Made by a program: the position numbers and the translations under genes
The notes under the pieces: generated by a model
The model's database searches: none
Told to the model about the DNA's origin: nothing
What the model saw: only the letters and a program-made list of their open reading frames with translations
Shown here: piece by piece, positions 1 through 7,397 of the stretch
Layout: each line of letters opens with the position of its first letter
Position numbering within the stretch: the first letter of the stretch is position 1
From: Propionibacteriaceae bacterium
Lineage (GTDB): Bacteria > Actinomycetota > Actinomycetes > Propionibacteriales > Propionibacteriaceae
DNA length: 16,426 nucleotides
Assembly: GCA_021323255.1 (NCBI GenBank)
Contig: JAJTCL010000017.1
Span: 1 to 16,426 of the forward strand
Reading direction: 5' to 3'

Positions 1-160
1 CCCTGATCGCCTCAGCCGCCCCGGCGGTATCACGAACCAGCAGCACGACGTCACTACCCGCTTCCGCCAGGGCTGTGACCAGGGCCCGACCGATCCCCCG
101 ATTAGCGCCAGTCACGACGGAGACCTTTCCGGAAAGGGAAAACGCGTCGAGGACAGACAT
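1..160 (-). CDS. Short-chain dehydrogenase/reductase, N-terminal part (runs off the window)
   Basis: Only the first 53 codons are present, because the gene leaves the window at base 1. The N-terminus carries the classical SDR cofactor motif TGANRGIG at residues 17-24, after a hydrophobic beta strand (KVSVVTG), and then an alpha helix and second strand (DVVLLVR). This is the start of an NAD(P)-binding Rossmann fold. The opening LDAFSLSGKV resembles KduD-like and gluconate-type SDRs, but the substrate cannot be told from this piece. The ATG is preceded by GGAG at bases 170-167, six bases away, which overlaps the last base of the dapF stop codon. The 9 bp gap suggests co-transcription and perhaps translational coupling with dapF. 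The active-site YxxxK lies outside the window. Confidence 0.88.
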   Translation of the reverse strand, partial: MSVLDAFSLSGKVSVVTGANRGIGRALVTALAEAGSDVVLLVRDTAGAAEAIR

Positions 161-169
161 TGCTTGCTC

Positions 170-1066
170 CTAGTTGCTGGCCGGCTGGGAGACCCCCGAC
201 GCCGCGGCGGAGGGGTCTTGAGTCTCGAAGAATGTCCGTTCCGGAAGCGCCAGCTCACCGTGCGCCACCAGAACCGCAGGCCCGGTCAGGTAAGCCTGTT
301 GCTGGGTCAGCTCGACCTCAACCCTGCCTCCAGGCGTCTCGACACAATAAGTCACCGGCAACGGCGTCAGATCCTGATCATGGAACCGGGCACCGGCCGC
401 CGCGGCGACGGTACCCGTTCCGCAGGAGTGGGTCTCGCCGACGCCGCGCTCATACACGCGCATGGCGATGTGCTGCGGGCCCAACCGGCGTACGAACTCC
501 AGGTTGACCCCGTCGGGAAACTCCTCGGCCGGCTCCCAGCGGGGAGGTGCATGCAGCTGCAGCAGGTGGAGGTCGTCAACAAAGCTCACCGCATGGGGGT
601 TGCCAACATCGGCCGTCAGTGCCTTGAATTCGGCACCATCAGCCGTTGTGACGACGACTGGCTGACCTCCAAGCAGAACATTGCCCATGGTGACTCGGAT
701 CCTGCCATCCGGCAGCGCTGTGGCCACTTTGAGGCCGTCCCGCGTGGCGATCTCAACGACTGGTCCACTGACCAGATCTTGATCAAGCAGGTATCGGACG
801 AAGACTCGGATTCCGTTGCCGCACATCTCCGCGATCGATCCATCAGCGTTGCGATAGTCCATGAACCACAAAGCACCATCGCCCTCCCAGTCAGCGACAT
901 GCTTTGCGAGTACGGCTCGCAGCAGCCCGTCGCCGCCAATACCTGCCCGCCGGTTGCAGATGAAACGAACCTCCGCAGGTCCGATCTCGAGCATGGATTC
1001 GCGATCGAGGATGAGGACAAAGTCGTTCTGGGTGCCGTGCCCCTTCGTGAACGACCACCTGCGCAT
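170..1066 (-). CDS. dapF: Diaminopimelate epimerase
   Basis: This enzyme interconverts LL- and meso-diaminopimelate in the cytoplasm, the last step before meso-DAP enters peptidoglycan or is decarboxylated to lysine. The 298-residue length is normal for the family. Both halves of the pseudo-symmetric fold are visible. The first catalytic cysteine is Cys82 in NADGSIAEMCGNGIR and the second is Cys215 in GETHSCGTGTVAAA. The N-terminal FTKGHGTQNDFVLI and the NRRAGIGGDG segment at 38-47 are family hallmarks. The ATG at 1066 lies 4 bp after the miaA stop, and the next gene starts 9 bp after the dapF stop, so dapF is the middle gene of a miaA-dapF-SDR operon. The ribosome-binding site is weak (GGAG about 15 bases upstream), which suggests coupling to miaA translation. 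The cysteine-free low-complexity C-terminal tail (about 15 residues) is probably not structural. Confidence 0.97.
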   Translation of the reverse strand: MRRWSFTKGHGTQNDFVLILDRESMLEIGPAEVRFICNRRAGIGGDGLLRAVLAKHVADWEGDGALWFMDYRNADGSIAEMCGNGIRVFVRYLLDQDLVSGPVVEIATRDGLKVATALPDGRIRVTMGNVLLGGQPVVVTTADGAEFKALTADVGNPHAVSFVDDLHLLQLHAPPRWEPAEEFPDGVNLEFVRRLGPQHIAMRVYERGVGETHSCGTGTVAAAAGARFHDQDLTPLPVTYCVETPGGRVEVELTQQQAYLTGPAVLVAHGELALPERTFFETQDPSAAASGVSQPASN

Positions 1067-1070
1067 ATGA

Positions 1071-2042
1071 TCAGTCTTTCATCTCCGCTGTCCGTGCCAG
1101 ACTGTCCGGCACCACACCACTCCCGCTCGGCCCCGCCAACGCGTACGCGGCCGAAACCAGCTCCGTGTGGTCATAGGGCAACCAGCTGATCCGCGCATCC
1201 TTGCGGAACCAGGACTCCTGCCGGCGGGCAAACTTCCGGGTACCGATGACGGTCAGATCTCGAGCCTGGGCTTCACTGATTTCGCCGTCGAGATACCGCA
1301 GCACCTGCCGATACCCGAGCGCCCGCGAGGCGGTGAGGCCGGCGCGAAGGCCGGCTTCCTCGAGCCGGCGTACTTCATCGACGAAGCCGGCGGCCCACAT
1401 CGCCTCCACCCGGGCGGCAATCCGCGCGTCGAGCGTTGCGCGATCGATTGCGATGCCGATCTGCACAACATCGGCGAGTCGATATCTGTGCTCAGGCAAT
1501 ACGGCGGAGAATGATCGGCCCGTCAATTCAATGACCTCCAAGGCGCGGATGACCCGACGGGCATTGCCCGGAAGGATGCGCGTTGCGGCCACCGGATCGG
1601 CCTCGCTCAACCGCAGATGGAGTCGCTCGGCCCCTTGCGTACTCAGTTCGTGCTCCAGGCGCGCCCGGACTGCCGGATCAGTCCCCGGGAAATCGAAGTC
1701 GTCGATAATGGCTCGGACGTACAGCGCAGATCCACCGACGACAACTGGGATGGAGTTGCGGGCTATGCAGTCTGCGATGGCCTGCCGTGCCAGCTGCTGG
1801 AACTCCGCCACTGTCGCGTTTTCGGTGACATCGAGCAAATCAATCATGTGATGGGGGATTTCGGCGCGCTCAGCCTCTGACGGCTTGGCCGTACCGATGT
1901 CCATGCCACGGTAGACAAGCATCGAGTCGGCGTTGACTATCTCGGCTCGGCGCTCCTCGACGTCATACCGCCGGACGAGGGCCGCTGCCAGACTCGACTT
2001 GCCGGCCGCGGTCGGACCCACCAGCACTACGGTCACCCCCAC
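1071..2042 (-). CDS. miaA: tRNA dimethylallyltransferase
   Basis: MiaA transfers a dimethylallyl group to N6 of adenosine 37 in tRNAs that read UNN codons, giving i6A. MiaB, encoded at 2966-4477, then methylthiolates this base. Visible features of the 323-residue protein are the P-loop GPTAAGKSS at 9-17, the NADSMLVYRGMDIGTAKP segment at 37-54 with the presumed general-base Asp39, VVGGSALYVRA at 101-111 lining the prenyl-donor channel, and the C-terminal TRKFARRQESWFRKD at 268-282. The start is a GTG at 2042; another in-frame GTG lies two codons later. No good Shine-Dalgarno sequence is seen at the usual distance. The gene heads the miaA-dapF-SDR operon and diverges from the small gene at 2196. 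A candidate promoter lies at 2076-2105. Confidence 0.96.
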   Translation of the reverse strand: MGVTVVLVGPTAAGKSSLAAALVRRYDVEERRAEIVNADSMLVYRGMDIGTAKPSEAERAEIPHHMIDLLDVTENATVAEFQQLARQAIADCIARNSIPVVVGGSALYVRAIIDDFDFPGTDPAVRARLEHELSTQGAERLHLRLSEADPVAATRILPGNARRVIRALEVIELTGRSFSAVLPEHRYRLADVVQIGIAIDRATLDARIAARVEAMWAAGFVDEVRRLEEAGLRAGLTASRALGYRQVLRYLDGEISEAQARDLTVIGTRKFARRQESWFRKDARISWLPYDHTELVSAAYALAGPSGSGVVPDSLARTAEMKD

Positions 2043-2075
2043 AGTGTGGCTCAGCCCGTTCCCTCACGGGCGCGG

Positions 2076-2105
2076 TGTATACAGCGTCTGGAACCAGGAG
2101 TACAA
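2076..2105 (-). promoter_or_regulatory. Candidate miaA-dapF promoter
   Basis: On the minus strand TTGTAC (2105-2100) and TATACA (2081-2076) are separated by 18 bp. They fit a sigma-70-type promoter loosely (3/6 and 4/6 matches). The predicted start near 2069 would give a leader of about 27 nt to the miaA GTG, and it falls at the foot of a 6-bp hairpin (2054-2071, GCCCGT/ACGGGC). The call rests on motif and spacing only. Confidence 0.33.
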
Positions 2106-2195
2106 AAGAAGTTCAGTGCTAGAAGAGCGCTGCTCGTCTGGGGCTGGCGTCCGCGCAGCGGGCGTGTGTCATGTCTCCCGTGAGAGGTGGTAGAG

Positions 2196-2390
2196 ATGGG
2201 GATCTTCGACAAAGCAAAAGATGCGCTCAGCGGGCAAGGCGAGCAGGTCGACGCTGGTGTCGATAAGGCGGGCGACTTCGTCGACGAAAAGACCGAAGCC
2301 AAATACGGCGAGCAGGTCGACAAAGGCCAGGACATGGCAAAGGACCGTCTCGGCGAGATGACAGGAGACCAGCCAGAGCAGCCGGCCTGA
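2196..2390 (+). CDS. Small MT0933/Rv0909-type antitoxin-like (CsbD-like) protein
   Basis: A 64-residue, highly charged, cysteine-free and probably helical protein. Its pattern MGIFDKAKDAL, then DKAGDFVDEKTEAKYGEQVDK, matches by recall the actinobacterial family typified by Rv0909 of M. tuberculosis (MT0933 antitoxin family). It also looks like the CsbD stress-protein fold that automated pipelines often assign. I chose the ATG at 2196 rather than the GTG at 2187 because the family starts MG(I/L/F)xDKAK and because GAGAGG (2183-2188) is well placed as a Shine-Dalgarno sequence for it. The gene stands alone: miaA diverges upstream and the ferritin gene converges downstream with a 27 bp gap. The usual START-domain toxin partner is not next to it, so a toxin-antitoxin role is doubtful here. 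Confidence 0.8.
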   Translation: MGIFDKAKDALSGQGEQVDAGVDKAGDFVDEKTEAKYGEQVDKGQDMAKDRLGEMTGDQPEQPA

Positions 2391-2417
2391 GGGCTTCTGC
2401 GGCTGGCCGAGTTTGAC

Positions 2418-2942
2418 TCAGCCTCCCGCAATGGCCGGAGCCATCGGATCGGCTGACTCTTTCCTCTGCTCCCGCTGGATGTACTCCTCGATTGCCTCGA
2501 TGTTGTCTTTCGAGCGCCGCACCACGGCGACGAGGGCGCTCATGGTGGCAACTTCCTCTACCTGTTCCTTGATGAACCATTGCATGAACTGGTCAGAGGC
2601 GAAGTCGCTTCCCTCACGTGCGATCCTGGTCAGCTCATTGATTTGAGCAGTGACGCGGCGCTCCTGCTCGAGGGCGAGCTCGACAGGAGCGACGACATCA
2701 GGAAAGTCCACCAGCGGGGCGCTGACCCCCGGAACGCGTGCGGCTGCGTCCTGGTCGATGAGGTACTTGATCATCATCATCGCGTGGTCGCGCTCCTCCA
2801 GTGCCTGATCGTAGAAGAACCCGGCCATTCGCGGCATCGTCAGCGCGTCGTAATAGACCGCACATGCCACGTATTGCTGGTGAGCGGCGAACTCATGCCC
2901 GATCTGGATGTTCAGCTGCTCAACAAATCGTTCGGCGGGCAT
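2418..2942 (-). CDS. Non-haem ferritin (iron storage)
   Basis: This 174-residue protein oxidises Fe(II) and stores it as a ferric mineral inside a 24-subunit cytoplasmic shell. It has the full ferroxidase set at the same numbering as E. coli FtnA: Glu17, Tyr24, Glu50 and His53 (EERDHA), Glu94 (LALEQE), and Gln127 and Glu130 (KEQVEE). The haem-ligand methionine of bacterioferritin is not evident at the equivalent place, and the sequence reads as FtnA/BfrB type. The ATG at 2942 has GAGGAG eight bases upstream. It lies 23 bp behind miaB on the same strand, so co-transcription with a gene for a two-cluster iron-sulphur enzyme is likely. No iron-responsive operator was recognised in the gap. The C-terminal REQRKESADPM tail is polar and probably disordered. 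Confidence 0.93.
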   Translation of the reverse strand: MPAERFVEQLNIQIGHEFAAHQQYVACAVYYDALTMPRMAGFFYDQALEERDHAMMMIKYLIDQDAAARVPGVSAPLVDFPDVVAPVELALEQERRVTAQINELTRIAREGSDFASDQFMQWFIKEQVEEVATMSALVAVVRRSKDNIEAIEEYIQREQRKESADPMAPAIAGG

Positions 2943-2965
2943 GCAGCGGCTCCTCAGCAGCTTGG

Positions 2966-4477
2966 TTAGTGGCCAGGGCAGGTTTGGGCGAGCTGTAACG
3001 TACCAGGGGCGCCGACAGTGGGAATGCCCAGATGGATTGCAGGGCGAGCGGGTGCCGATCGACTGCTCTGCCAGGCGTCGCCACCGCGGGTGCGGTGGAG
3101 CGCGAGCAGTCCGGCGTCGGCGTTGAGGTGGTGCGGGGCCGCGTAGGTGATGATCACGTCGGCGATATCGCCCGGACGCGGCCGGGCCTGCGGCTCCTCA
3201 GGCACTAAGACGTGGACCAGCCGATTGTCTCTGGCCCGTCCGGAGAACCGATGTGTTTGGGCATCCTTGCGGCCCTCGCCATCGGCGAACATGACTTCGA
3301 CTTGTTGGCCGACCTGCTTCAGGTTCTCCTGCCAGGCGATTTCGCCGACCAAGTCGACCAACCGGTCATAGCGCTCCTGGACGATGGCCTTGGGCACCTG
3401 GGCATCCATCGTCGCCGCGGGCGTGCCTTGGCGTATCGAGTATTGGAAAGTGAAAGCCGCGGCAAACCGCGCTGCTTCCACAACATCGAGGGTGGCTTGG
3501 AAGTCCGATTCCGTCTCTCCGGGGAAGCCGACGATGATGTCGGTGGTGATTGCCGCTTCCGGCATAGCGGCACGGACTTTGTCGATGATGCCCAGATACC
3601 GCTCGCTGCGGTAGGAGCGCCGCATCGCACGCAGGATCGTGTCGGATCCAGATTGCAGCGGCATGTGCAGTTGGGGCATCACATTAGACGTCTCAGCCAT
3701 CGCCGCGATGACGTCGTCGGTGAAGTCCTTTGGATGAGGAGAGGTGAAGCGGACCCGTTGCAGCCCGTCGATTTCGCCGCAGGCACGGAGCAGTTTCGCA
3801 AAAGCCTGACGGTCGGAGAATTCCACCCCGTACGCGTTGACGTTCTGCCCGAGCAGCGTTACTTCTTGAACTCCTTCGGCGACCAACGCCCTGATCTCGG
3901 CAAGGATCTCGCCTGGCCTGCGGTCGGTTTCGCGGCCGCGCAGCGCGGGGACGATGCAGAAGGTGCAGGTGTTGTTACAGCCCACGCTGATGGACACCCA
4001 GGCCGCGTAAGCCGACTCTCGACGAGTCGGCAGATTGGAGGGGAAGGTCTCCAAGGCTTCCTTGATCTCGACTTGCGCCTCGTGCTGGATTCGGGCACGT
4101 TCCAGCAGCACCGGCAGCGAGCCGATGTTGTGTGTGCCAAAAACCACGTCCACCCAGGGCGCGCGGGCAAGGATCACGTCCTTGTCCTTTTGAGCTAGGC
4201 ACCCGCCTACTGCGATTTGCATGCCGGGATGGGCCTTCTTGGCCGGCAGCAGGTTACCGAGACTTCCGTAGAGCCGGTTGTCGGCGTTTTCACGCACTGC
4301 GCAGGTGTTGAACACCACGACGTCGGGTTGCGTCTCTGGTGCCGATCTGCGGTAGCCCGCTTGCTCCAACAATCCAGCGAGCCGCTCGGAATCGTGCACG
4401 TTCATTTGGCACCCGTAGGTGCGAATCTGATACGTGCGCGGAGGCGTGGCCGGCGGCGCGTCGGAAACTCTCGACAT
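2966..4477 (-). CDS. miaB: tRNA-2-methylthio-N6-dimethylallyladenosine synthase
   Basis: MiaB is a radical-SAM methylthiotransferase that converts i6A37 to ms2i6A37 in tRNA, acting after MiaA. The domains appear in order. First is the UPF0004 domain, whose auxiliary [4Fe-4S] cluster cysteines are Cys23 (RTYGCQMNVHDS), Cys59 (FNTCAVRENADN) and Cys93 (VGGCLAQKD). Next is the radical SAM core with Cys167, Cys171 and Cys174 (GCNNTCTFCIVP). Last is a TRAM RNA-binding domain at about 386-455. I chose the ATG at 4477 (503 residues) because the reading frame open to 4759 adds 94 residues without family character and overlaps the divergent epimerase gene. The Shine-Dalgarno sequence is poor. The C-terminal 45 residues beyond TRAM are low-complexity and variable in actinobacteria. 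Ferritin follows 23 bp downstream. Confidence 0.96.
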   Translation of the reverse strand: MSRVSDAPPATPPRTYQIRTYGCQMNVHDSERLAGLLEQAGYRRSAPETQPDVVVFNTCAVRENADNRLYGSLGNLLPAKKAHPGMQIAVGGCLAQKDKDVILARAPWVDVVFGTHNIGSLPVLLERARIQHEAQVEIKEALETFPSNLPTRRESAYAAWVSISVGCNNTCTFCIVPALRGRETDRRPGEILAEIRALVAEGVQEVTLLGQNVNAYGVEFSDRQAFAKLLRACGEIDGLQRVRFTSPHPKDFTDDVIAAMAETSNVMPQLHMPLQSGSDTILRAMRRSYRSERYLGIIDKVRAAMPEAAITTDIIVGFPGETESDFQATLDVVEAARFAAAFTFQYSIRQGTPAATMDAQVPKAIVQERYDRLVDLVGEIAWQENLKQVGQQVEVMFADGEGRKDAQTHRFSGRARDNRLVHVLVPEEPQARPRPGDIADVIITYAAPHHLNADAGLLALHRTRGGDAWQSSRSAPARPAIHLGIPTVGAPGTLQLAQTCPGH

Positions 4478-4613
4478 AGCAGACCAAGGGTAATGCCGTC
4501 TATTTCTTGCGCTGCTCGCGCATCGCGCGGTGGATCGGCCGCTCGCACCCGGCAGGCGCCAGAGCGGGCTGCCCGTCATAGTGCACCGGCCCTTAGGGAT
4601 AAAGTGCCAGGTT

Positions 4614-5519
4614 GTGAGCGTTCCGCCCAGCGGCGAACAGTACGAGATCGTCTCCGGTAGGCATCGCGCTGTTGTCACCGAGGTGGGCGCGACGCTCCGC
4701 AGTTTCACCGTCGAGAGCCGAGATGTCGTACGCGGGTTCGGCCTTGATGAAATGAGCAAGGCTGGCCGCGGGCAGAATCTGATTCCCTGGCCTAACCGGA
4801 TTCGCGACGGCCGCTACACCTTCAACGGGGTCACACATCAGCTGGCGCTCACTGAACCCGCCCGGCACAACGCCAGTCATGGGTTGGCCCGCTACCTGCC
4901 GTGGATTCTCGTTGAGATGACCGCTGACGCAGTGACCCATCGCGCTCGCATCCACCCGCAGCCCGGCTGGCCCGGCACGCTGGAGGCAATGATCACCCAC
5001 CGGGTCGGCCCGGAGGGACTGACCGTCACAGTGGAAGCGACCAACATCGGTGCCGCCGAGCTGCCGTTCGGCTACGGCGCGCACCCATACCTGACTGTCG
5101 GGGAATCGATGGTCGATGAGGTCGCGCTCACCGTGCCCGCGGCGTCCTACCTGGAGGTGGACGACCGGCTCCTCCCGGTCAAGATCTCACCGGTTGCAGG
5201 CACGATCTATGACGTGCGCCGCGGTGCCGTCCTTGGGTCGACCAGCCTCGACACCGCGATGACCGACCTTACCCGTGATGCCGACGGGCGCTGGCGGGTG
5301 AAACTGGAACTCGGCGACCGCTACACCGAGCTGTGGGGCGACGAGGCGATGCGATGGGCGCAGGTCTTCACCGGAGGGCCGAACCGTGACGGGTCCATCG
5401 CCGTTGAGCCGATGACCTGCGGCCCGGACGCATTCAATCCCGGCCCGACCCACGGTGACCTAAAGGTCCTATCGCCAGGTGAGACCTTTGTCGGCCAATG
5501 GGGGATTTCCGGCAGATAG
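4614..5519 (+). CDS. Aldose 1-epimerase family protein
   Basis: A cytoplasmic sugar mutarotase-like enzyme of the GalM superfamily (beta-sandwich), interconverting alpha and beta anomers of a hexose. Counting from the GTG at 4614 (301 residues), the catalytic set is visible: Arg64 (NRIRDGRYTF), His89 (HNASHGLARYLPW), His157 (GYGAHPYLTV), and the general-base Glu265 in AVEPMTCGPDAFN. The substrate cannot be inferred; galM is a plausible name, but related subfamilies act on other sugars. The frame is open upstream to 4530. I prefer 4614 because VSVPPSGEQYEIV begins the conserved domain and because further extension would run into the divergent miaB leader. There is no clear Shine-Dalgarno sequence, and AT-rich TAGGGATAAAG at 4594-4604 may be a -10 region. 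gluA follows 113 bp downstream. Confidence 0.9.
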   Translation: MSVPPSGEQYEIVSGRHRAVVTEVGATLRSFTVESRDVVRGFGLDEMSKAGRGQNLIPWPNRIRDGRYTFNGVTHQLALTEPARHNASHGLARYLPWILVEMTADAVTHRARIHPQPGWPGTLEAMITHRVGPEGLTVTVEATNIGAAELPFGYGAHPYLTVGESMVDEVALTVPAASYLEVDDRLLPVKISPVAGTIYDVRRGAVLGSTSLDTAMTDLTRDADGRWRVKLELGDRYTELWGDEAMRWAQVFTGGPNRDGSIAVEPMTCGPDAFNPGPTHGDLKVLSPGETFVGQWGISGR

Positions 5520-5619
5520 TCTCGCCACGCGTCGAGCTCCGCAAGACTCCCCGAAGAGAGTCGAGTCCCGTAACAAAAACTCAATACGTATCTGCCGCTC
5601 TTTTCATCCGCCAAAGGTC

Positions 5620-5625
5620 TAGGGT
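5620..5625 (+). promoter_or_regulatory. -10 element of a likely leaderless gluA promoter
   Basis: TAGGGT matches the actinobacterial -10 pattern TANNNT. It ends exactly 7 bases before the gluA ATG at 5633, so the expected transcription start is the A of the start codon. The absence of any Shine-Dalgarno sequence before this ATG fits leaderless translation. No convincing -35 hexamer lies 16-19 bp upstream. I saw no AmtR-like or GlxR-like palindrome between 5520 and 5632. Confidence 0.45.
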
Positions 5626-5632
5626 CGGCCCC

Positions 5633-6478
5633 ATGACGGAATCCGAAATCTCGTCAGAGGATGCGCCCACCGGAGCGGAACCAGAGTCGGACCACATTCC
5701 GGATCCAACTACTGGTCCGTCGGTAGCTCCAGACCACCTTGGCGGGCCCTTGGTGGTGCTGAGCAATGTCGACAAGCACTTCGGTCAGCTACACGTGTTG
5801 CAAGACATCAACCTCACTGTCCACAAGGGTGAGGTTGTGGTCGTACTGGGACCGTCGGGCTCGGGCAAGTCGACCCTGTGCCGGGTCATCAATCGTCTGG
5901 AGACGATCGAGTCCGGAACGATCACCATCGACGGCGAGCAACTGCCGGATGAAGGCAAGGGACTGGCACATCTGCGCGCCGATGTCGGGATGGTGTTCCA
6001 ATCGTTCAACCTTTTTTCCCACAAGACGGTCTTGGAGAACGTCACGCTCGGTCCGATCAAAGTCCGCAAGAAGTCCGCGGCGGAGGCCAAGAAGCGCGGC
6101 ATGGAACTGCTCACCCGCGTCGGAGTCGCCTCGCAAGCCGAGAAATATCCAGCTCAGCTATCTGGCGGCCAGCAGCAACGTGTAGCGATTGCCCGGGCAC
6201 TCGCCATGGACCCGAAGGTGATCTTGTTCGACGAGCCGACCTCAGCCTTGGACCCGGAGATGGTGAACGAGGTGCTGGATGTGATGATCTCGCTGGCTCG
6301 CCAGGGCATGACGATGATCGTGGTCACCCACGAGATGGGTTTCGCCCGGAAGGCCGCGAACCGGGTGGTGTTCATGGATGAGGGCCTGATCGTGGAGGAG
6401 GCTGACCCGGACTCGTTCTTCACCAGTGCGGAGACCGCACGAGCTAAAGACTTCCTGAGCAAGATCTTGACCCATTAG
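5633..6478 (+). CDS. gluA: Glutamate ABC transporter, ATP-binding subunit
   Basis: This is the ATPase that drives glutamate (polar amino acid) import with GluBCD, bound to the cytoplasmic face of the permeases. All nucleotide-binding motifs are intact in the 281-residue product: Walker A GPSGSGKST at 73-81, Q-loop Gln123 (VFQSFNLF), signature LSGGQQQR at 176-183, Walker B VILFDEP at 196-202, and switch His233 (VVTHEMGF). The family usually runs to about 242 residues starting just before the first strand. Here an acidic, proline-rich extension of about 40 residues precedes LVVLSNVDKHFG. The ATG at 5633 is supported by the -10 element at 5620, but an internal GTG near 5752 could give the standard-length protein. 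gluB follows 18 bp downstream. Substrate assignment rests on the operon and on likeness to corynebacterial GluA. Confidence 0.93.
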   Translation: MTESEISSEDAPTGAEPESDHIPDPTTGPSVAPDHLGGPLVVLSNVDKHFGQLHVLQDINLTVHKGEVVVVLGPSGSGKSTLCRVINRLETIESGTITIDGEQLPDEGKGLAHLRADVGMVFQSFNLFSHKTVLENVTLGPIKVRKKSAAEAKKRGMELLTRVGVASQAEKYPAQLSGGQQQRVAIARALAMDPKVILFDEPTSALDPEMVNEVLDVMISLARQGMTMIVVTHEMGFARKAANRVVFMDEGLIVEEADPDSFFTSAETARAKDFLSKILTH

Positions 6479-6496
6479 ACAAACGCAAGGAGAGCA

Positions 6497-7336
6497 ATGC
6501 ACATCAGCAAGAAGATTCTCGCCGTCATGGCGGGATCAGCATTGGCGCTGACCATGGCTTCGTGTGGTGGCGGTGAAGCCGGAAGTACGGCCGGTGAGAC
6601 CATCACCATCGGCATCAAGTACGACCAGCCGGGCCTTGGTCAGAAGGTCGGTGAGGACTACAAGGGACTCGACGTCGACGTGGCGCGCTACGTCGCCAAG
6701 GACCTCGGCTTCGAGGGCGACAAGCTGATCTTCAAAGAGACTCCGTCGGCACAGCGGGAGACTGCGATTCAGGGCGGTCAAGTCGCGCTGATCTTCGCGA
6801 CCTATTCGATTACCGACGAGCGCAAGCAGAAGGTCTCCTTCGCTGGTCCGTACTTCATTGCCGGTCAAGACCTGCTCGTTCGCGCCGACAACACCGACAT
6901 CACCGGACCGGACGCGATGAACGGCAAGACGCTGTGCTCGGTTACCGGCTCGACCCCGGCTGAGAAGATCAAGAAGGAGTACGCGACCACGGTCAAGCTG
7001 TTCGAGCAGGACACCTACTCCAAGTGCGTCGAGGCGCTTGTTGGTGGCACTGTTGACGCGGTTACCACTGACAACGTGATCTTGGCCGGCTTCGCCGCAC
7101 AGCCGCAATACGCAGGCAAGCTCAAGGTTGTCGGCAAACCGTTCTCGACTGAGAGATACGGCGTAGGCCTGAAGTTGGGCGACACCGAGCTCTGCGGCAA
7201 AGTGAATGCTGCCATCGAGAAGATGATCTCCGACGGATCCTGGCAGAAGGCTGTCGATGACAACGTTGGCCCATCTGGGTTCAAGGTCGACACATCGACC
7301 AATCCGCCGAAGCCTGACCCTTGCGCGGCGGCCTAG
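6497..7336 (+). CDS. gluB: Glutamate ABC transporter, substrate-binding lipoprotein
   Basis: The extracellular receptor delivers glutamate to the GluCD permeases. The 279-residue precursor begins with a lipoprotein signal: positive n-region HISKK, hydrophobic ILAVMAGSALALTM, and the lipidation cysteine Cys23 in TMASCGGG. Methionine at the -3 position of the lipobox is less usual than Leu but tolerated. A Gly/Ser/Glu-rich linker leads to the periplasmic-binding-protein type 2 fold of the SBP_bac_3 family, with ITIGIKYDQPG, GLDVDVARYVA, ATYSITDERK and VDAVTTDNVIL in the expected order. Two cysteines (in KTLCSVTGST and YSKCVEAL) are spaced as the conserved disulphide of this family. AAGGAGA sits 5-6 bases before the ATG, the strongest ribosome-binding site in the operon, as expected for the most abundant component. 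A hairpin follows at 7351-7375. Confidence 0.95.
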   Translation: MHISKKILAVMAGSALALTMASCGGGEAGSTAGETITIGIKYDQPGLGQKVGEDYKGLDVDVARYVAKDLGFEGDKLIFKETPSAQRETAIQGGQVALIFATYSITDERKQKVSFAGPYFIAGQDLLVRADNTDITGPDAMNGKTLCSVTGSTPAEKIKKEYATTVKLFEQDTYSKCVEALVGGTVDAVTTDNVILAGFAAQPQYAGKLKVVGKPFSTERYGVGLKLGDTELCGKVNAAIEKMISDGSWQKAVDDNVGPSGFKVDTSTNPPKPDPCAAA

Positions 7337-7350
7337 CGACTCGGGGTGAT

Positions 7351-7375
7351 TGGGGCCGGCATGTTGCCGGCCCCA
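7351..7375 (+). other. Perfect hairpin between gluB and gluC
   Basis: An 11-bp GC-rich perfect inverted repeat (TGGGGCCGGCA / TGCCGGCCCCA) with a 3-nt loop TGT lies 14 bases after the gluB stop and just ahead of the gluC ribosome-binding site. No T-tract follows, so it is not a standard intrinsic terminator. In other binding-protein-dependent operons such intercistronic stems protect the upstream receptor mRNA from 3' decay or weaken downstream translation. That function is inferred here. Confidence 0.75.
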
Positions 7376-7397
7376 GATAGCGGAGGGGGTGTGTTGG

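Noticed and set aside
164..1189. 341-residue plus-strand open frame across dapF and the miaA end
   Set aside because: It lies antisense to dapF, whose catalytic motifs are intact. It has no ribosome-binding site or recognisable domain, and a frame opposite a high-GC gene is expected.
2054..2071. Shine-Dalgarno sequence GAGGGA displayed in a hairpin loop before miaA
   Set aside because: It lies about 17 bases from the GTG, too far to act as a normal ribosome-binding site, and no better-placed in-frame start exists.
2379..2413. Intrinsic terminator between the small antitoxin-like gene and ferritin
   Set aside because: The possible stem (CCGGCC with GGCTGG) is short, contains a G-U pair, has a 13-nt loop and no T-tract.
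4478..4759. 94-residue N-terminal extension of MiaB
   Set aside because: It is not family-like, lacks a ribosome-binding site and overlaps the epimerase gene. The conserved protein begins shortly after the ATG at 4477.
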